Assembly: GCA_949710005.1 (NCBI GenBank)
Contig: OX453274.1
Span: 32,822,714 to 32,886,713, forward strand
DNA: 64,000 nucleotides
Direction: 5' to 3'
DNA from: Ricordea florida
Lineage: Eukaryota > Cnidaria > Anthozoa > Corallimorpharia > Ricordeidae
Shown: positions 46,801 to 58,326 of the stretch, piece after piece
Position numbering within the stretch: position 1 is the stretch's first letter
Layout of the letters: each line of letters starts with the position of its first letter
Position numbers and translations under genes: made by a program
Notes under the pieces: model-generated
Databases searched by the model: none
The model's input: the letters and a program-made list of their open reading frames with translations, nothing else
What the model was told of the DNA's origin: nothing

Positions 46801-48320
46801 TTATTATATATATATAATAATATATAGATGGAATGAAGGAGAAACAGCGAACTTCGCACATGAGGTTTAATACTGTAAACGTTTCGCCCATTCGGGCTTT
46901 TTCAATACAGTACAGTACCGACTTAAAGTATTGACCCATCGGGACGCGGTTAAACCTCGTCCGCGTCCCTTCGTCCTGCCGCGAATTCACCGCGGTGGGA
47001 CGAATTCCTCAACCTCGTCCTCGACGGACGTGACCGAACGCCGCGGCAAGCATGCCGCGGATTGCTGCGGTGAAGAAACAATAGGAACTAATTGCCATTG
47101 TTAAACAGTTGTTTAGAAAATTTGTCCATGACGGAAAAAATCTCTTTTAGTGTATGTGGCTGAAAAATCATCTGGAAAACGGAACTGTTAAACTTTTAAC
47201 GACGCATTGAGCGGATACGCGCGATCCTTCCAAAGTTGAACCAGTATTTTTTAACCCCTGTTTGTTTATAGCTGCACTAGTCAGATTCATGATGTTGTGA
47301 AGAGTAGTTTCACTAATAAACTCACATTTCTCACCTGCATACACTGTCAAACAACATTTAAAACAACATTGTTTTTACCGATATGTTCATCGATCGTCTT
47401 TCTGTAACATATTTGCGTTACAGAAAGACCGTAGCTGACCAAAGCTTTGTGAACATGTTTCTTCTTGTAAAATACCGTTTTTAAACTCGAATCTTTTTTA
47501 AAAATTGCTTCAATTAAACTTACGTTCGTTGAAATTATGGAAGGATTGATGTATCTCGCCGGGTGCACGCTGGATCAATCAAATCTGGATTATGGAAGCA
47601 AAACTTTGTGTAAAAACGAAACGACTGTTGTGTCCTGTTGGTTACCCTGGTCCGAGACGATTTCTGTCTTCTGTCTTTTAAATAAGATCGAAGCGGCGAA
47701 ATGGATCAGTCAAGCTTTGTAAACTTCCGCTGTGAAATATGGCGTGCATCGCGTTTTATAGTACGAGGTAAAAGGTTGTTTTTCTCAACTCTCAAGTACC
47801 TTATATATTAAGACGTTAAAGTGGTGTTCATTTTATAGCGCGCGGAAGAGGCACTTTTACTGGCGTCCGTTTACTCCGTTTAGTACGAGGTAAAGGTTGT
47901 TTTTCTCAACTCTCAAGTATCTAAAGATTTTAATAGCGCGCGTAATAGAAATTCGGTGGACACAAAAATACATTTATTACAAACGAAGCTAAGGCGTGTG
48001 CACTAGACATACTCTCTTTAAAGTAATAATGATTAAAAATAAATGAGTCGTTCAGAATAAAGACGTGAATTATATACAGATTGGCTGTAAACCCTTTGAG
48101 AATAGCGTCCCGGCACTCGACGAGAAACATTTAGTATAAAAACCAGCTTTCAGTTGATAACGTATAAAAACAAACAAATGTAGAACATTTTCGAGTTTTC
48201 AAAATTACTAATGACACTGACTACAATGAACGGAGGCGGTGTATAAACCAAATACACGTATGAAATCGATGAAATCGTAGTGTCGACGAAGCAACGTTGG
48301 TGGTCTGCCGCTTCGAGGTA

Positions 48321-49012
48321 AGGCCCGGGTCGCACTGAGACCAAGTTTTCTAATTGTTGAGTACACGGTCAGTATAAACAATGAACAAAACAATTACGCA
48401 TCGGTTCCACTCGAAAAAATTTGTGGTCGCACTGTTGAAACAATTGCAAACATGATGCTAATGTGTTGACATAATTGTTCTTTGATATCGTATGTCATCA
48501 GTTTTGGCCCGAAGGCTTCCCGCTTTCAAAAAGGTAAACACAGGTCAAAAGTAGGAATTTGAGTGTACTTCAGAATGGTGTTAGACGATCTAGAGATGTT
48601 TTTTCTCTTGTATTGGTACATGACATTTGCGATGACATCGGCGAACATGCAAAGAGCAGTAATATTATCGTGTATAGCACGTAATCGAGCCTTACAAGGT
48701 CAACTACTGGCAATGAATCGAAGACGTCTTATTAAAAGACGGCAAAGAGCTCGTCGACGTTTGTGGATGCTACCACGGCCACGAATTTCATGGTTTGATA
48801 TGTTCTACAGAAATGGTCACATTCCAGGAGTTTATTTTAGGCAGCAAATGCGTTTGAATGGAAATACATTGTACAATCGATATAGCGAAGAGCACAGAAG
48901 GTAATATGAGCCACAGCATTAGCTTTTACTTTACAGTGTAACGGCATTAGCGGAAATAATGATTGACATTTCTGTCGCCGTTTTGTTTGTTGAACTGCTT
49001 TTGTAGGGCTAA
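48321..49012 (+). repeat. ISL2EU left long TIR
   Basis: Contains two GTCGCACT motifs and a HARBI1-like exon. It matches 55748-56439 with few differences. Confidence 0.8.
48575..48900 (+). pseudogene. HARBI1-like N-terminal exon in left TIR
   Basis: An open exon ending at the donor GTAATA (48901). The product has an Arg-rich run (NRRRLIKRRQRARRRLWMLPRP), then SWFDMFYRNG and FRQQMRLNGNTLY, the pattern preceding the catalytic domain in many HARBI1-like proteins. No further exon is attached. An inverted copy is at 55859-56185, so it belongs to the TIR rather than to a working gene. Confidence 0.5.
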
Positions 49013-49281
49013 AAGGCAGTACAACGGCGTCTTTGAAGTTTTGTTGCGAAACACAAATTCTGAACGATACGAAACAAATCGGTCGCACTGCAATCGTTAC
49101 AGTGATGACAGACCCGGGTCGCACTGAGACCAATTCCAGAACAATTCTGTTTATTTAAGTGAAGAACTGTCAAAATTCTGTCATCACTGTAACGATTGCA
49201 GTGCGACCGATTTGTTTCGTATCGTTCAGAATTTGTGTTTCACAACAAAACTTCAAAGACGCCGTTGTACTGCCTTTTAGG
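49013..49281. repeat. 100-bp inverted repeat inside the ISL2EU element
   Basis: 49013-49112 and 49182-49281 are near-perfect complements around about 70 bp. The spacer carries another GGGTCGCACTGAGACC, the sequence of the element tip. It may be a nested short relative. Confidence 0.65.
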
Positions 49282-49798
49282 TTGGGGTCGCACTTGAGAC
49301 AAATACTTGAAATGTCTGAAGATGTCGCTGACAATTTTGTCTCAGAACTTGTCCGAGACAATAAAATGTTGTCGTTTTGCGGTCGCACTGTGGAGACAAT
49401 CATCAGAGACAAACGTTAAAGATAAGACCTGTCACTTCTGGCGCTTTGTTTTATTTCACCGCAATATTTCCCGCTCAATGTGTAGAATAGAACGGCCGCA
49501 ATGAGTCCGCGCCAGTTCGCTCTGTTTCTAGGTTTTTATTTTCATGTTCTGAACGTCAATGCAGCTAACGATGCTCAGTCATTCTCCTTTCTTCCTTCCG
49601 CCAAAACTGCCCTCGTTGGTGGAAAGGTGTTCTGCGTAATTTGCTGCCTCAAGAACAACGGCCCTGGCCTATTCTCGGTGAGCGCTCACGTGATCAGTAA
49701 TGTAGCAACGGTTGCTACGCCGCCATTTTGGTGTACAGGTCAGGTAAACAAATCTACGTGCGATCCTTTCTTGGACACGAAATTTGCAAGGTTTCACA

Positions 49799-51307
49799 AT
49801 GGTTTTATGTATGGTGCTCGGATGCTCGGTGCGAAGTGGTCGAGATAAGAATGTTTCTTTCTTTCGAGTGCCTGCTGTTGTTAAAGATAGAGGGGAACAG
49901 GAGGAAGAGCTTTCGCATGAGCGACGAATGATGTGGATCTCTGCCATTAGTCGGGAGAAGTTGACTGAGAAGATTTTGTGCAACGACCGTGTATGCAGTA
50001 AGCATTTTGTGTCTGGTCGTCCTTCGCCTTTATGGGACAAACACAATGTGGATTGGGTACCCACGTTAAATTTGGGACATTCAAAACGACGCCAAGTGGA
50101 TCATGAGGCTATGAGTGCTCGGGCAGATAGGGTGAGAGAGCGAAGGAAGAGAGGCCTTGAAATGCAAGCTTTGGAGACCGCGAGCAAGGTAAAAAAACTT
50201 CATGAACCAGGAGAAACCATCTGTTCCTTAGATTTTAACGTTGTGGAAGAAGAAACTGACGAAAAACAACCGCTTGTTAAGGACAGTCTCCCGTCTTGTA
50301 GTTTTTCGGATGACTCCTTTCAGCGTGTAGACCAAGGTTGTCAGACGGAGGAGTTTGATTACATGTTTGAGAAAACCAGCTCCTACCAACCGTTCTGCGA
50401 AAGCTATTTTTCTGGCGACGATGATAAAGTCCGTTTTTATACTGGACTGCCATGCTTTTCAGTTTTAAAAACAACTTTAAACCATGTTGCACCACATGTT
50501 GATAAAAGCTCCAAGAGCCTGACGCAGTTCCAGGAGTTTATTTTGGTCCTGATAAGACTGAGACTTAATGTGTTCTTACAGGATCTGGCCTACCGATTCG
50601 GAATCTCCAGAAGAACCGTTAATCGTATAATATCTACTTGGATGGAAGTCATGGACGCTCGTTTGAGCCCACTTATTTCCTGGCCAGACCGGGAGAGTTT
50701 GTGGGCTACCATGCCACAATGCTTCCAGTATTCCTTTGGGAAAAGGACAACAGTTATTTTAGATTGTTTTGAGATTTTTATTGATCGACCAAGCAACCTT
50801 CTAGCAAGGGCTCAAACATTTTCTAACTACAAACACCACAACACCATCAAGGTGCTTATTGGTATAACCCCTCAAGGAACCATTTCTTTTGTATCTGAAG
50901 CATGGGGTGGTCGCACCTCAGATAAGTATCTCACAGAAAATTGTGGAATACTTGAAAAGCTTCTCCCTGGAGACATGGTTATGGCCGACAGGGGATTTAC
51001 TATCCATGACAGTGTGATGTACAAGCAAGCAAGTCTTGTAATTCCTGCCTTTACGAAAGGAAAGTCCCAGCTGGATCCTATAGATGTGGAACGCACAAGA
51101 GGGATTGCTAATGTGAGAATCCATGTGGAGAGGGTTATTGGCCTGTTACGGAGGAAATATACTATTTTACAAGGAACACTCCCCATAGATCTGCTTAAAT
51201 GTAACCCTTCAGGCACGGTGGATAGCAGAGTTCCTATGATTGATCGCATTATTAGGGTTTGTTCTGCACTGATCAATCTATGCCCACCAATTATTCCTTT
51301 TGATTAG
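49799..51307 (+). CDS. THAP-domain DDE transposase (ISL2EU-like)
   Basis: 502 residues from ATG at 49799, chosen because a THAP finger starts M-V-L-C-x3-GC. THAP zinc finger: Cys at 4 and 9, Trp in MMWISAI, CxxH in VCSKHFVSG and the terminal P-x-L. A linker with a coiled part follows. A helix-turn-helix is visible ([18 protein letters not shown], about 258-280). The DDE_Tnp_4 core has Asp in LDCFEIFID (about 322), Asp in MADRGF (about 395) and Glu in IHVERVIGL (about 443). Intact. It convergently faces the YqaJ gene. Confidence 0.9.
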   Translation: MVLCMVLGCSVRSGRDKNVSFFRVPAVVKDRGEQEEELSHERRMMWISAISREKLTEKILCNDRVCSKHFVSGRPSPLWDKHNVDWVPTLNLGHSKRRQVDHEAMSARADRVRERRKRGLEMQALETASKVKKLHEPGETICSLDFNVVEEETDEKQPLVKDSLPSCSFSDDSFQRVDQGCQTEEFDYMFEKTSSYQPFCESYFSGDDDKVRFYTGLPCFSVLKTTLNHVAPHVDKSSKSLTQFQEFILVLIRLRLNVFLQDLAYRFGISRRTVNRIISTWMEVMDARLSPLISWPDRESLWATMPQCFQYSFGKRTTVILDCFEIFIDRPSNLLARAQTFSNYKHHNTIKVLIGITPQGTISFVSEAWGGRTSDKYLTENCGILEKLLPGDMVMADRGFTIHDSVMYKQASLVIPAFTKGKSQLDPIDVERTRGIANVRIHVERVIGLLRRKYTILQGTLPIDLLKCNPSGTVDSRVPMIDRIIRVCSALINLCPPIIPFD

Positions 51308-51384
51308 TCACAAAATTAACAACATTGATCATTCTACTGAATATAAGGCAAAGTTGATTATGTGAATCTTTACTGTTTATCTTT

Positions 51385-51640
51385 ATGTAATGACATTAAT
51401 TGATCATCGCAGTTATGTACACAACTTAAGCAGCCGTAAAATTTAAGCCTGAAAAAAAAAACTCGGGCCTGAACGGGATTCAAACCCATGACCTCTGCGA
51501 TACCGGAGCAGTGCTCTACCAACTGATCTATCAAGCCTACTGGGAGCTGGTCATATTGTGAGTTCATAACATACCTGTAGATGGAAAAGAATGATGCAAA
51601 TGAATATATGAAAGACCATATATTTGAACTGCGGAGTAAT
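51385..51640 (-). mobile_element. tRNA-derived SINE, with partial duplication to 51707
   Basis: The minus strand contains a tRNA-like head (51466-51537) followed by a T-rich and unique tail. The first 66 bp (51385-51450) recur directly at 51641-51707. It lies between the 3' ends of the two ISL2EU genes. Confidence 0.65.
51466..51537 (-). repeat. tRNA-like SINE head (Thr-GGT-like)
   Basis: A 72-nt cloverleaf. The acceptor GGCTTGA pairs with TCAGGCC, the A box is GATCAGTTGGTAGAGC, the anticodon loop CCGGTAT suggests GGT, and the B-box region is GGGTTTGAATCCC. Stem mismatches and the fused SINE body argue against a working tRNA gene. Confidence 0.6.
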
Positions 51641-52152
51641 ATGTAATGACATTAATTGATCATCGCAGTTATGTACACAACTTAAGCAGCTGTAAAATTA
51701 AGCCTGAAAACAACTTTAATCTTTAATTACTGACACGTATTGAACGTAAACAATATGTATTTCACAGGTTGCTGACATCTCTGATAGTGGAAAAACCTAA
51801 TTTAAACCATCAGGGTTTCCAGTAAGATTCTAAATAAGTTGCTGTTCCCATTTAGAACTAGCCAGAGTTGTTATTGATGTCAACAGACATGACACTAGCA
51901 CCATTGAAGGGCTTGAGTCTCTGGGGGTATGGTGGCATGTCCCCTCAGAAAGGTTCAGCTACATAAATACCATTTCTTGAAATCCTGAACCTGGTGAAAC
52001 TTTTTCCAAGACAAACATTTACAGTCTACTGCAATTCATTTCAATTCTAATCAGAAAATAATTAATGATTAAAATAATTAAATTCATTATGATACCAAAA
52101 AATTTTAAGCTTGATTCATTGCATTCATATTATGTTTATCATATGTGTGCAC

Positions 52153-55041
52153 TTAAATTATTGTTGGAAAAAGTGACATTTTCTTATTTTTGAAGCAACT
52201 AAGCAGATGTGGACGCATTTTTCTAATATCAAAATCCACATCTTCTGGTTTGATACCATACACTAGGCAGGTAGCAAATGCAATGGCAAATACCCCACAG
52301 TCACTACCATTGTTTTGCTGTTGAACAGGGACATTCTGAAGACCTTTATAGGCACCAGCCATCATGCTCTTTACTTGCTCTTCCACCTCTGTCTCAATGA
52401 TATCATGGAATAAACTATCATAAAGATTAACCATGCCAGGCAAGCAACCCACCGAGCTCACACAGACCCAGTGCTGGTTACCTGTATGAAGTATCTGAAT
52501 AAATTCACCTGTCATGATTGTGAAATTTCTAATTGGTCCAAGTGTTGGTCTCTGAAAACCCTCTATCATAGGATTTACTTCTTGTAACAGTACATGAGCC
52601 TGTTGAATTATTGAACAGTGTAGCCATCCATTTATAGAGAGTATCACATTATAGTCATTACTATCAAGCTCTCCAAGAAGGTCCTTAAAGTGTGGATGAG
52701 GGGTTCTATAAATTCTGGTGTTAGTTGGAGCATGATGGACTGTAGGTAGTGCACCTTGGGCAAGGGGTATGACAGGGACTGCCTTCTGGATAAGGAGGGA
52801 AGAAGGTACACCAAGTGAGCCCTGGGTAGGGGTGGGTATGCAAGGTTCAACAAGTGAAGCCTGAGTAGGGGGTCTGGGAATTGCACCAGGTGACCCCTGG
52901 GTAGGGGGTGTGGGAGGAAGACCAAGATTGGGCACCCAGTGGCTGGAAAATTGTGCTGTAGATCCTCGACAGGCTGGACATTGCCATGTGGATTTGCTGT
53001 TGTTAGGCAACCGTTTATAGTTTAAACAACCCAGATGGAAAAACTTTCCATTGGAACAACTGACATTGTGGCATTCCAGAAGCTTGGCATTACTCTCTGC
53101 TTTGGCCTTGCAAACACATATATGAGAAAGGCTAAGGGCTTCTGCTGGGGCAGATACATTCTTTGGTTTTCCTTTTTTTTTCTGGAACTGAGGTAGCTTT
53201 CGACAGAGTGGGCAGTACCATGTGGGCGGAATAGAAGTCGAAATGGCCAGGCAAGAGTGATGGAAAGTAACATACAGGCAAGCAGGGTTAGCACATGTTG
53301 CTGTAGTGTCTTGTTTGTCCATTCTGCAAAAGCAAATTGAGTTTAAGTTTGAAGTGCTAGGACCTTCTGGACTAGTTATTCTCCTGGTATACCATCGTCC
53401 AAGAACTTCTGGTAAAATACAAGTTTTCCAAAATGTGATAAGTTTAGGGAGGCAGTCATCCCAGTGTTTGTGGTCTTTGTATATTCGCTCCTGAACAATG
53501 GCAGTATCTTTCTCATTACAAACAGCACAGACTACAAAGTCACAATACCCAAGGTCTTTATTTGCAGAGAAGAGTTGCTGTTGTACTTGGTAGTAGTAAT
53601 TGTGTTTTCTTTTAAGTCTATACACTCCATTCACCTTTTCCAAACATGTTGCTTTCATTGAAAGATAGGATTCAAAATCAGAACCTTCAATGCATATTGG
53701 GCACTTAACCTCCCCACAACCTTCTCCACAGCATGAACATGAACACAAAAAATCAGGTGTTGCATGTAGGAATTGATAGTCTCTGTTGATAAAAGTACCA
53801 CAGTCTTTTACTTGAAAATCTCTGTGATTCTTTTTCATTTCAGTTTCATAATGCAAAATGGCATCTTTCTCATGTTGACAGCCATGAAGTACTGCCTTAG
53901 TAGTTACTTTAAAGAGATGCGGGTAACAGATGGACTTGATGAGAGACTGTGAGGGAAGGGCTGGATTAGTATGACATACTGCACCACTCAAAGATGCACC
54001 AATGCGTCCAGCTCTATGTTTAAAGAAACCTGAACCTTTGGCTTGTGACCTTGTGTCTTGTTCAATTTGCAGCATGTCACTTTCCGACAACTGAATTTTA
54101 ACCTTGCTGCAAGCTGTAAGTAAGTCTGGGTACGAAAAAGCCAAATATTTTCTATCAAAAAAATCCGAAACTGTTGGAACGTTGCGGCTTTTCTTGACAA
54201 ACGCTTCTGCGTGGGGCTTAATCAGGGACAGTGCAACAGCTTTGGTCTCACACTTGCTGAGTTCAGAGTAAAATAAATCCATTTCACTACGTGTTGGTGT
54301 TGGGGTTCCCCCTTGAGAATCTCGAGCTTGAAAAGATGGCATCTCTGATGCTCCATGATCTCCGAGTGATAAGCTATCGATGCTTTTGTCGAGGTCTGCT
54401 TTCATTTTTCTGGCGGAAGTTAAATTTATATCGGCAATTTTGGCATACGGAACTTCTTTCACAAATGACGGCAAAAGCCAAGCGCACTTGACTTGGGTAC
54501 AAGACAGCTTATCGTTGATTCGAGTGTAAGCTTCTAGGTAAAACAAAACACTAGCTATGTGGGAGCAGGACTCTGAAAGGCCGGCCTTGCACCCAAGGCA
54601 GTGGGAAGATAAAATTGTGCCATCAATGCTGGTTATCAGCCAGACTGAAACCAAAGCATCGTTCATCCGCTGTGAATGGCGCACGCTAGCCAGAACCACG
54701 TAATTATCCTTCACGATACGGCCACGAACATTGGTTACAAACCCTGAAACCATCTGGTTATAAGCCTGAAGGCTTTTATATGCTTTAAACTGTTCTTTCG
54801 TGTAGTAGCTTGTTGTGAGGACAAGGTAGCTTACCAGATCCATGGATTCTACAGGGGGAATACAGTCCGCGTCACATTGTTCGTCCAAGAGAGTAGCCGG
54901 ATCTACTCCTACAGCAGATGTTTTCAGCAGATATCTTCGCTTAACATGAGGTTCGAGACTTCTATAATACTCTGAAAGCACTTGGTAATCTTTCTCCACA
55001 ACGCTCAGGTCTTCTAAAGAACTTGATGTTTCGGAATCCAT
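52153..55041 (-). CDS. SWIM-YqaJ-PHD-PHD-Ulp1-like protein of the ISL2EU element
   Basis: 962 residues from the Met at 55041 (MDSETSS); an upstream Met at 55125 is less likely. Domains in order: SWIM finger CLGC...CSH (about 148-162); YqaJ-type lambda-exonuclease fold (about 340-505) with GRIGAS, HATPDF and the catalytic GEVKCP; a PHD finger (about 570-610, ICFCRMDKQ...WYCPLCR); a second PHD (about 642-690); a Pro/Gln-rich repeat linker (TQGSLG, TQASL); and a Ulp1/C48-type domain with His in NQHWVCV, Asp in YDSL and Cys in NNGSDCGVF. Probably an element-encoded nuclease/SUMO-protease helper. Intact. Confidence 0.88.
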   Translation of the reverse strand: MDSETSSSLEDLSVVEKDYQVLSEYYRSLEPHVKRRYLLKTSAVGVDPATLLDEQCDADCIPPVESMDLVSYLVLTTSYYTKEQFKAYKSLQAYNQMVSGFVTNVRGRIVKDNYVVLASVRHSQRMNDALVSVWLITSIDGTILSSHCLGCKAGLSESCSHIASVLFYLEAYTRINDKLSCTQVKCAWLLPSFVKEVPYAKIADINLTSARKMKADLDKSIDSLSLGDHGASEMPSFQARDSQGGTPTPTRSEMDLFYSELSKCETKAVALSLIKPHAEAFVKKSRNVPTVSDFFDRKYLAFSYPDLLTACSKVKIQLSESDMLQIEQDTRSQAKGSGFFKHRAGRIGASLSGAVCHTNPALPSQSLIKSICYPHLFKVTTKAVLHGCQHEKDAILHYETEMKKNHRDFQVKDCGTFINRDYQFLHATPDFLCSCSCCGEGCGEVKCPICIEGSDFESYLSMKATCLEKVNGVYRLKRKHNYYYQVQQQLFSANKDLGYCDFVVCAVCNEKDTAIVQERIYKDHKHWDDCLPKLITFWKTCILPEVLGRWYTRRITSPEGPSTSNLNSICFCRMDKQDTTATCANPACLYVTFHHSCLAISTSIPPTWYCPLCRKLPQFQKKKGKPKNVSAPAEALSLSHICVCKAKAESNAKLLECHNVSCSNGKFFHLGCLNYKRLPNNSKSTWQCPACRGSTAQFSSHWVPNLGLPPTPPTQGSPGAIPRPPTQASLVEPCIPTPTQGSLGVPSSLLIQKAVPVIPLAQGALPTVHHAPTNTRIYRTPHPHFKDLLGELDSNDYNVILSINGWLHCSIIQQAHVLLQEVNPMIEGFQRPTLGPIRNFTIMTGEFIQILHTGNQHWVCVSSVGCLPGMVNLYDSLFHDIIETEVEEQVKSMMAGAYKGLQNVPVQQQNNGSDCGVFAIAFATCLVYGIKPEDVDFDIRKMRPHLLSCFKNKKMSLFPTII

Positions 55042-55747
55042 AGCAATATTACAAACTACATAGGTCTGGACTTCGAAATGAATTACGTGACCTGTGCACC
55101 AACATGGCCGCCAGATAATCTGCATAATTTTGTGACGTCACGCGCCCACGAAGAATAGCGGTCTTGCAATTCAATTTGGGTTCATCATTTGATCGGAATG
55201 TATGTCCCAAAAACCGGGAAAAACGTTTCGAAATCCTGGATTCGTGATTAGCCGTGAACTGAACGATACGAAGGTCGCATCATAAAGTGAAATGTGAAGC
55301 GGAAAAAATTAAGGTTCACTGAATTGACTGACAAGTTTATCACAAGAAAAACATTTTTACGATCGTGAAATCGAGTCTCGATAATCGAGACTCGTTCCTC
55401 GTCTCACGATCGAGTCGCATCTAGACGAGATTCGTTCTTCGGTCACGATCCCAATGCCCGGAGTGGATAACGTGAGGTCGTAAAATCGAGACGATTTTTA
55501 TCGATGCAAAATCGTGACGTTTCCCAGAAACGATGAGTGATCCACATTTTTTGTTTGTTGTCCGCAAAAAGTCTTGCTCCGAGGCAGGACGACGGCACCT
55601 TTGAAGACTTGTCACGTGAACAAGTTGTTGGCCGCGTCGAGACAAGTAGGTCGCACTTGGCGTGGTCAACTGATGACAGGAATTTGACGAATTTTATGGT
55701 TATCAAAACAATCTTGTCTAAGTTTGTCCCAAGTGCGACCCCTGCCT

Positions 55748-56439
55748 TAGCCCTACAAAAGCAGTTCAACAAACAAAACGGCGACAGAAATGTCAATCAT
55801 TATTTCCGCTAATGCCGTTACACTGTAAAGTAAAATCTAATGCTGTGGCTCATATTACCTTCTGTGCTCTTCGCTATCATCGAGTGTACAATGTATTTCC
55901 ATTCAAACGCATTTGCTGCCTAAAATAAACTCCTGGAATGTGACCATTTCTGTAGAACATATCAAACCATGAAATTCGTGGCCGTGGTAGCATCCACAAA
56001 CGTCGACGAGCTCTTTGCCGTCTTTTAATAAGACGTCTTCGATTCATTGCCAGTAGTTGACCTTGTAAGGCTCGATTACGTGCTATACACGATAATATTA
56101 CTGCTCTTTGCATGTTCGCCGATGTCATCGCAAATGTCATGTACCAATACAAGAGGAAAAACATCTCTAGATCGTATAAAACCATTCTGAAGTACACTCA
56201 AATTCCTACTTTTGACCTGTGTTTACCTTTTTGAAAGCGGGAAGCCTTCGGGCCAAAACTGATGACATACTATATCAAAGAACAATTATGTCAACACATT
56301 AGCATCATGTTTGCAATTGTTTCAACAGTGCGACCACAAATTTTTTCGAGTGGAACCGATGCGTAATTGTTTTGTTCATTGTTTGTACTGACCGTGTACT
56401 CAACAATTAGAAAACTTGGTCTCAGTGCGACCCGGGCCT
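55748..56439 (-). repeat. ISL2EU right long TIR
   Basis: Complement of 48321-49012. Inner edge at the CCCTACAAAAGC sequence. Confidence 0.8.
55859..56185 (-). pseudogene. HARBI1-like N-terminal exon in right TIR
   Basis: The inverted copy of 48575-48900. It differs near its end, where a stop (TGA) appears after TLYTR, showing that the two TIR copies have begun to diverge. Confidence 0.5.
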
Positions 56440-56477
56440 TAGTTGCCAAAGGCATGCTCCGTTTGAACTGCTTATAA

Positions 56478-56859
56478 TGGTTGTTTACCATTTACCACAA
56501 ATTCCCGGAAATTTCAGTTTGGAATTTTCGTTCGGAAAGAACGGTACGTGTCGTTTACCATTTGCCCCCAAATTTCCGGATTGTCGCGCCGCGCTACACT
56601 GGGTTTATATTTGTTGTTGTTGTTGTTGAAGCGATTGCGCTCGGAGAGGCCTGAAACTAGTACGAAACTCGAGGAACTTGTAAATGGTAAACGAATTTCC
56701 ATTCGGAACTCGTCTGGCGTCCCAACCGGGAAAACGGGACTACCTTTTCAGAATTTCCGTTTGTGCCGGGAATTTTCCAGTGGGACGAACCGAAAAAACG
56801 TTTACCATTTACATCCCAACCGGAATTTCCGGGAATTTGCGGTAAATGGTAAACAACCA
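56478..56859. mobile_element. 382-bp MITE with TGGTTGTTTACCATTTACC ends
   Basis: 19-bp TIRs; several internal ACCATTTAC or GTAAATGGT motifs in both orientations. Non-coding. The target duplication is not clear. Confidence 0.6.
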
Positions 56860-57654
56860 GTGTTATTAAAAAAAAGTAAAATAATGTGTTACCACTATTA
56901 AATGACTAAATCAGTGGCGTTATAATAACATTATTATTATTTCTTTGATGGAAGGTGCTGCTGCAACCTATTTTAAGAGTTTGCACGATTCTTCAAGTAG
57001 AGCTAAAGCTGGAAAGTTAGAGAGACATGGCATCCTCTGTAGGAGACAAGGGAGGAGGAGAGATGTAAGTTTTTCCCATTATGATGAATAACATCTATCA
57101 TTATACAACTCTACCTTGTAGAGTACAAATAACTAATGAAACTAGGACTAATATCACACAACATTTTGTACTCTTCTCATTCTCTCCCCCCCCCCACCCG
57201 AACCATGTGAAAGAAGTAGAACATTGGCAGAATTTTGGGAAAAGATAATGTTGGATAATAGTTTTCCTATTAAACATTTTAGTGTGTAGCGTTGCTGTAA
57301 ATTTTTACTCGTCATTAGCATTTTGACTCACCCTTCTAACTCACCAAAATAATGCCTGACTCATAAAAATATTCTGCAATTCTACACATTAAAATGTCTA
57401 ATAAGCAGGCCTTCTGATAGGGTGCGATAAAAAAATGCAAATTATGCGAAATTTGCAGGGCAGATTATGCGATTACAGAGGCCAATTATGCAATAAATAA
57501 TGAAGATTGTGCGATTTTTTTCTGAGCAATTTTAAGCTTGTTTTATAAGGTTTCAGGATAAGAAAAACACTTTTTTGCTGCTCTTAAGACATTTTGAATG
57601 CATTTCTGCTTTATATGAAACAATTTTATTGTGTAAAACACAAAGCTAAACTCA

Positions 57655-57717
57655 ACCTTGTTCCCAGGGTCCTCTCCCACTCGGCCCCCGAGTAGGAGAG
57701 AACCCTGGGAACGAGGT
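57655..57717. repeat. Hairpin repeat TTCCCAGGGTCCTCTCC
   Basis: About 28-bp arms around a short centre (CTCGG). A frequent short inverted repeat by its look. Confidence 0.55.
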
Positions 57718-57768
57718 GGAGCTAAACTGAAACACGATGCTATATTTAAGAAATAGAAAACATGTACC

Positions 57769-57835
57769 GTGTTTCTATCGAGTTATAGAAACACGAGTGA
57801 AAGTTTGGGAGAACGAGAAATGCTGTGGGAACTCG

Positions 57836-57866
<31 letters not shown>

Positions 57867-57905
57867 GAGTTCTCCCAAACTTTCACTAGTGTTTCTATAA
57901 CTCAA
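57769..57905. repeat. Nested palindrome with GTGTTTCTAT stems
   Basis: A GTGTTTCTAT hairpin (57769-57794) and AGTGTTTCTATAACTCAATAGAAACAC at the other side enclose a second inverted repeat (GAAAGTTTGGGAGAAC at about 57799 and its complement near 57870). The same stem recurs at 58048. Confidence 0.55.
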
Positions 57906-58047
57906 TAGAAACACGAAGAACATGTTTTCTATTTCTTTTAGAAAACACCGCGACGAAAAAAAGAAAAGCAACTTGTTAGCTTTGATTATCAAAATGTAAA
58001 TTCTCTTTGCTCGCGTCATCATTACGTCAACAGCTCGTGCTAGTTCT

Positions 58048-58098
58048 GTGTTTCTATCGAGTTATAGAAACACGATTTCTAACCAATCAGCGCGCGTA
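58048..58098. repeat. Hairpin plus CCAATCAGCGCGCGT module
   Basis: A 10-bp perfect stem (GTGTTTCTAT with ATAGAAACAC, loop CGAGTT), then TAACCAATCAGCGCGCGT. Confidence 0.5.
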
Positions 58099-58120
58099 CT
58101 TTCTTAGGACTGTTTTCTAA

Positions 58121-58326
<206 letters not shown>

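Larger units (their letters stand above)
45786..48318. other. Gene-free CACTA interior with small repeats
   Basis: No supported gene. It contains the hairpin-CCAAT module at 46510, a MITE with (TA)n at 46652-46800, a perfect 13-bp hairpin (47396-47408 with 47416-47428), and a 40-bp direct repeat (47759 and 47881, TAGTACGAGGTAAA...). Confidence 0.45.
48321..56439. mobile_element. ISL2EU-like DNA transposon, 8.1 kb
   Basis: TIRs starting AGGCCCGGGTCGCACTGAG extend about 690 bp (48321-49012 and 55748-56439). TA flanks both ends (48319-48320, 56440-56441). It encodes a THAP-DDE transposase and a YqaJ-domain protein, the pair I associate with ISL2EU/IS4EU elements. Both genes are open, so this copy may have been active recently. 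Confidence 0.85.

Noticed and set aside
49501-49848. 115-residue frame with a signal-peptide-like start
   Set aside because: It overlaps the start of the THAP transposase in another frame and has no recognisable domain; probably 5' flank.
51466-51537. Functional tRNA-Thr gene
   Set aside because: A stem mismatch, fusion to a SINE body and a related copy at 62640 point to a tRNA-derived SINE.
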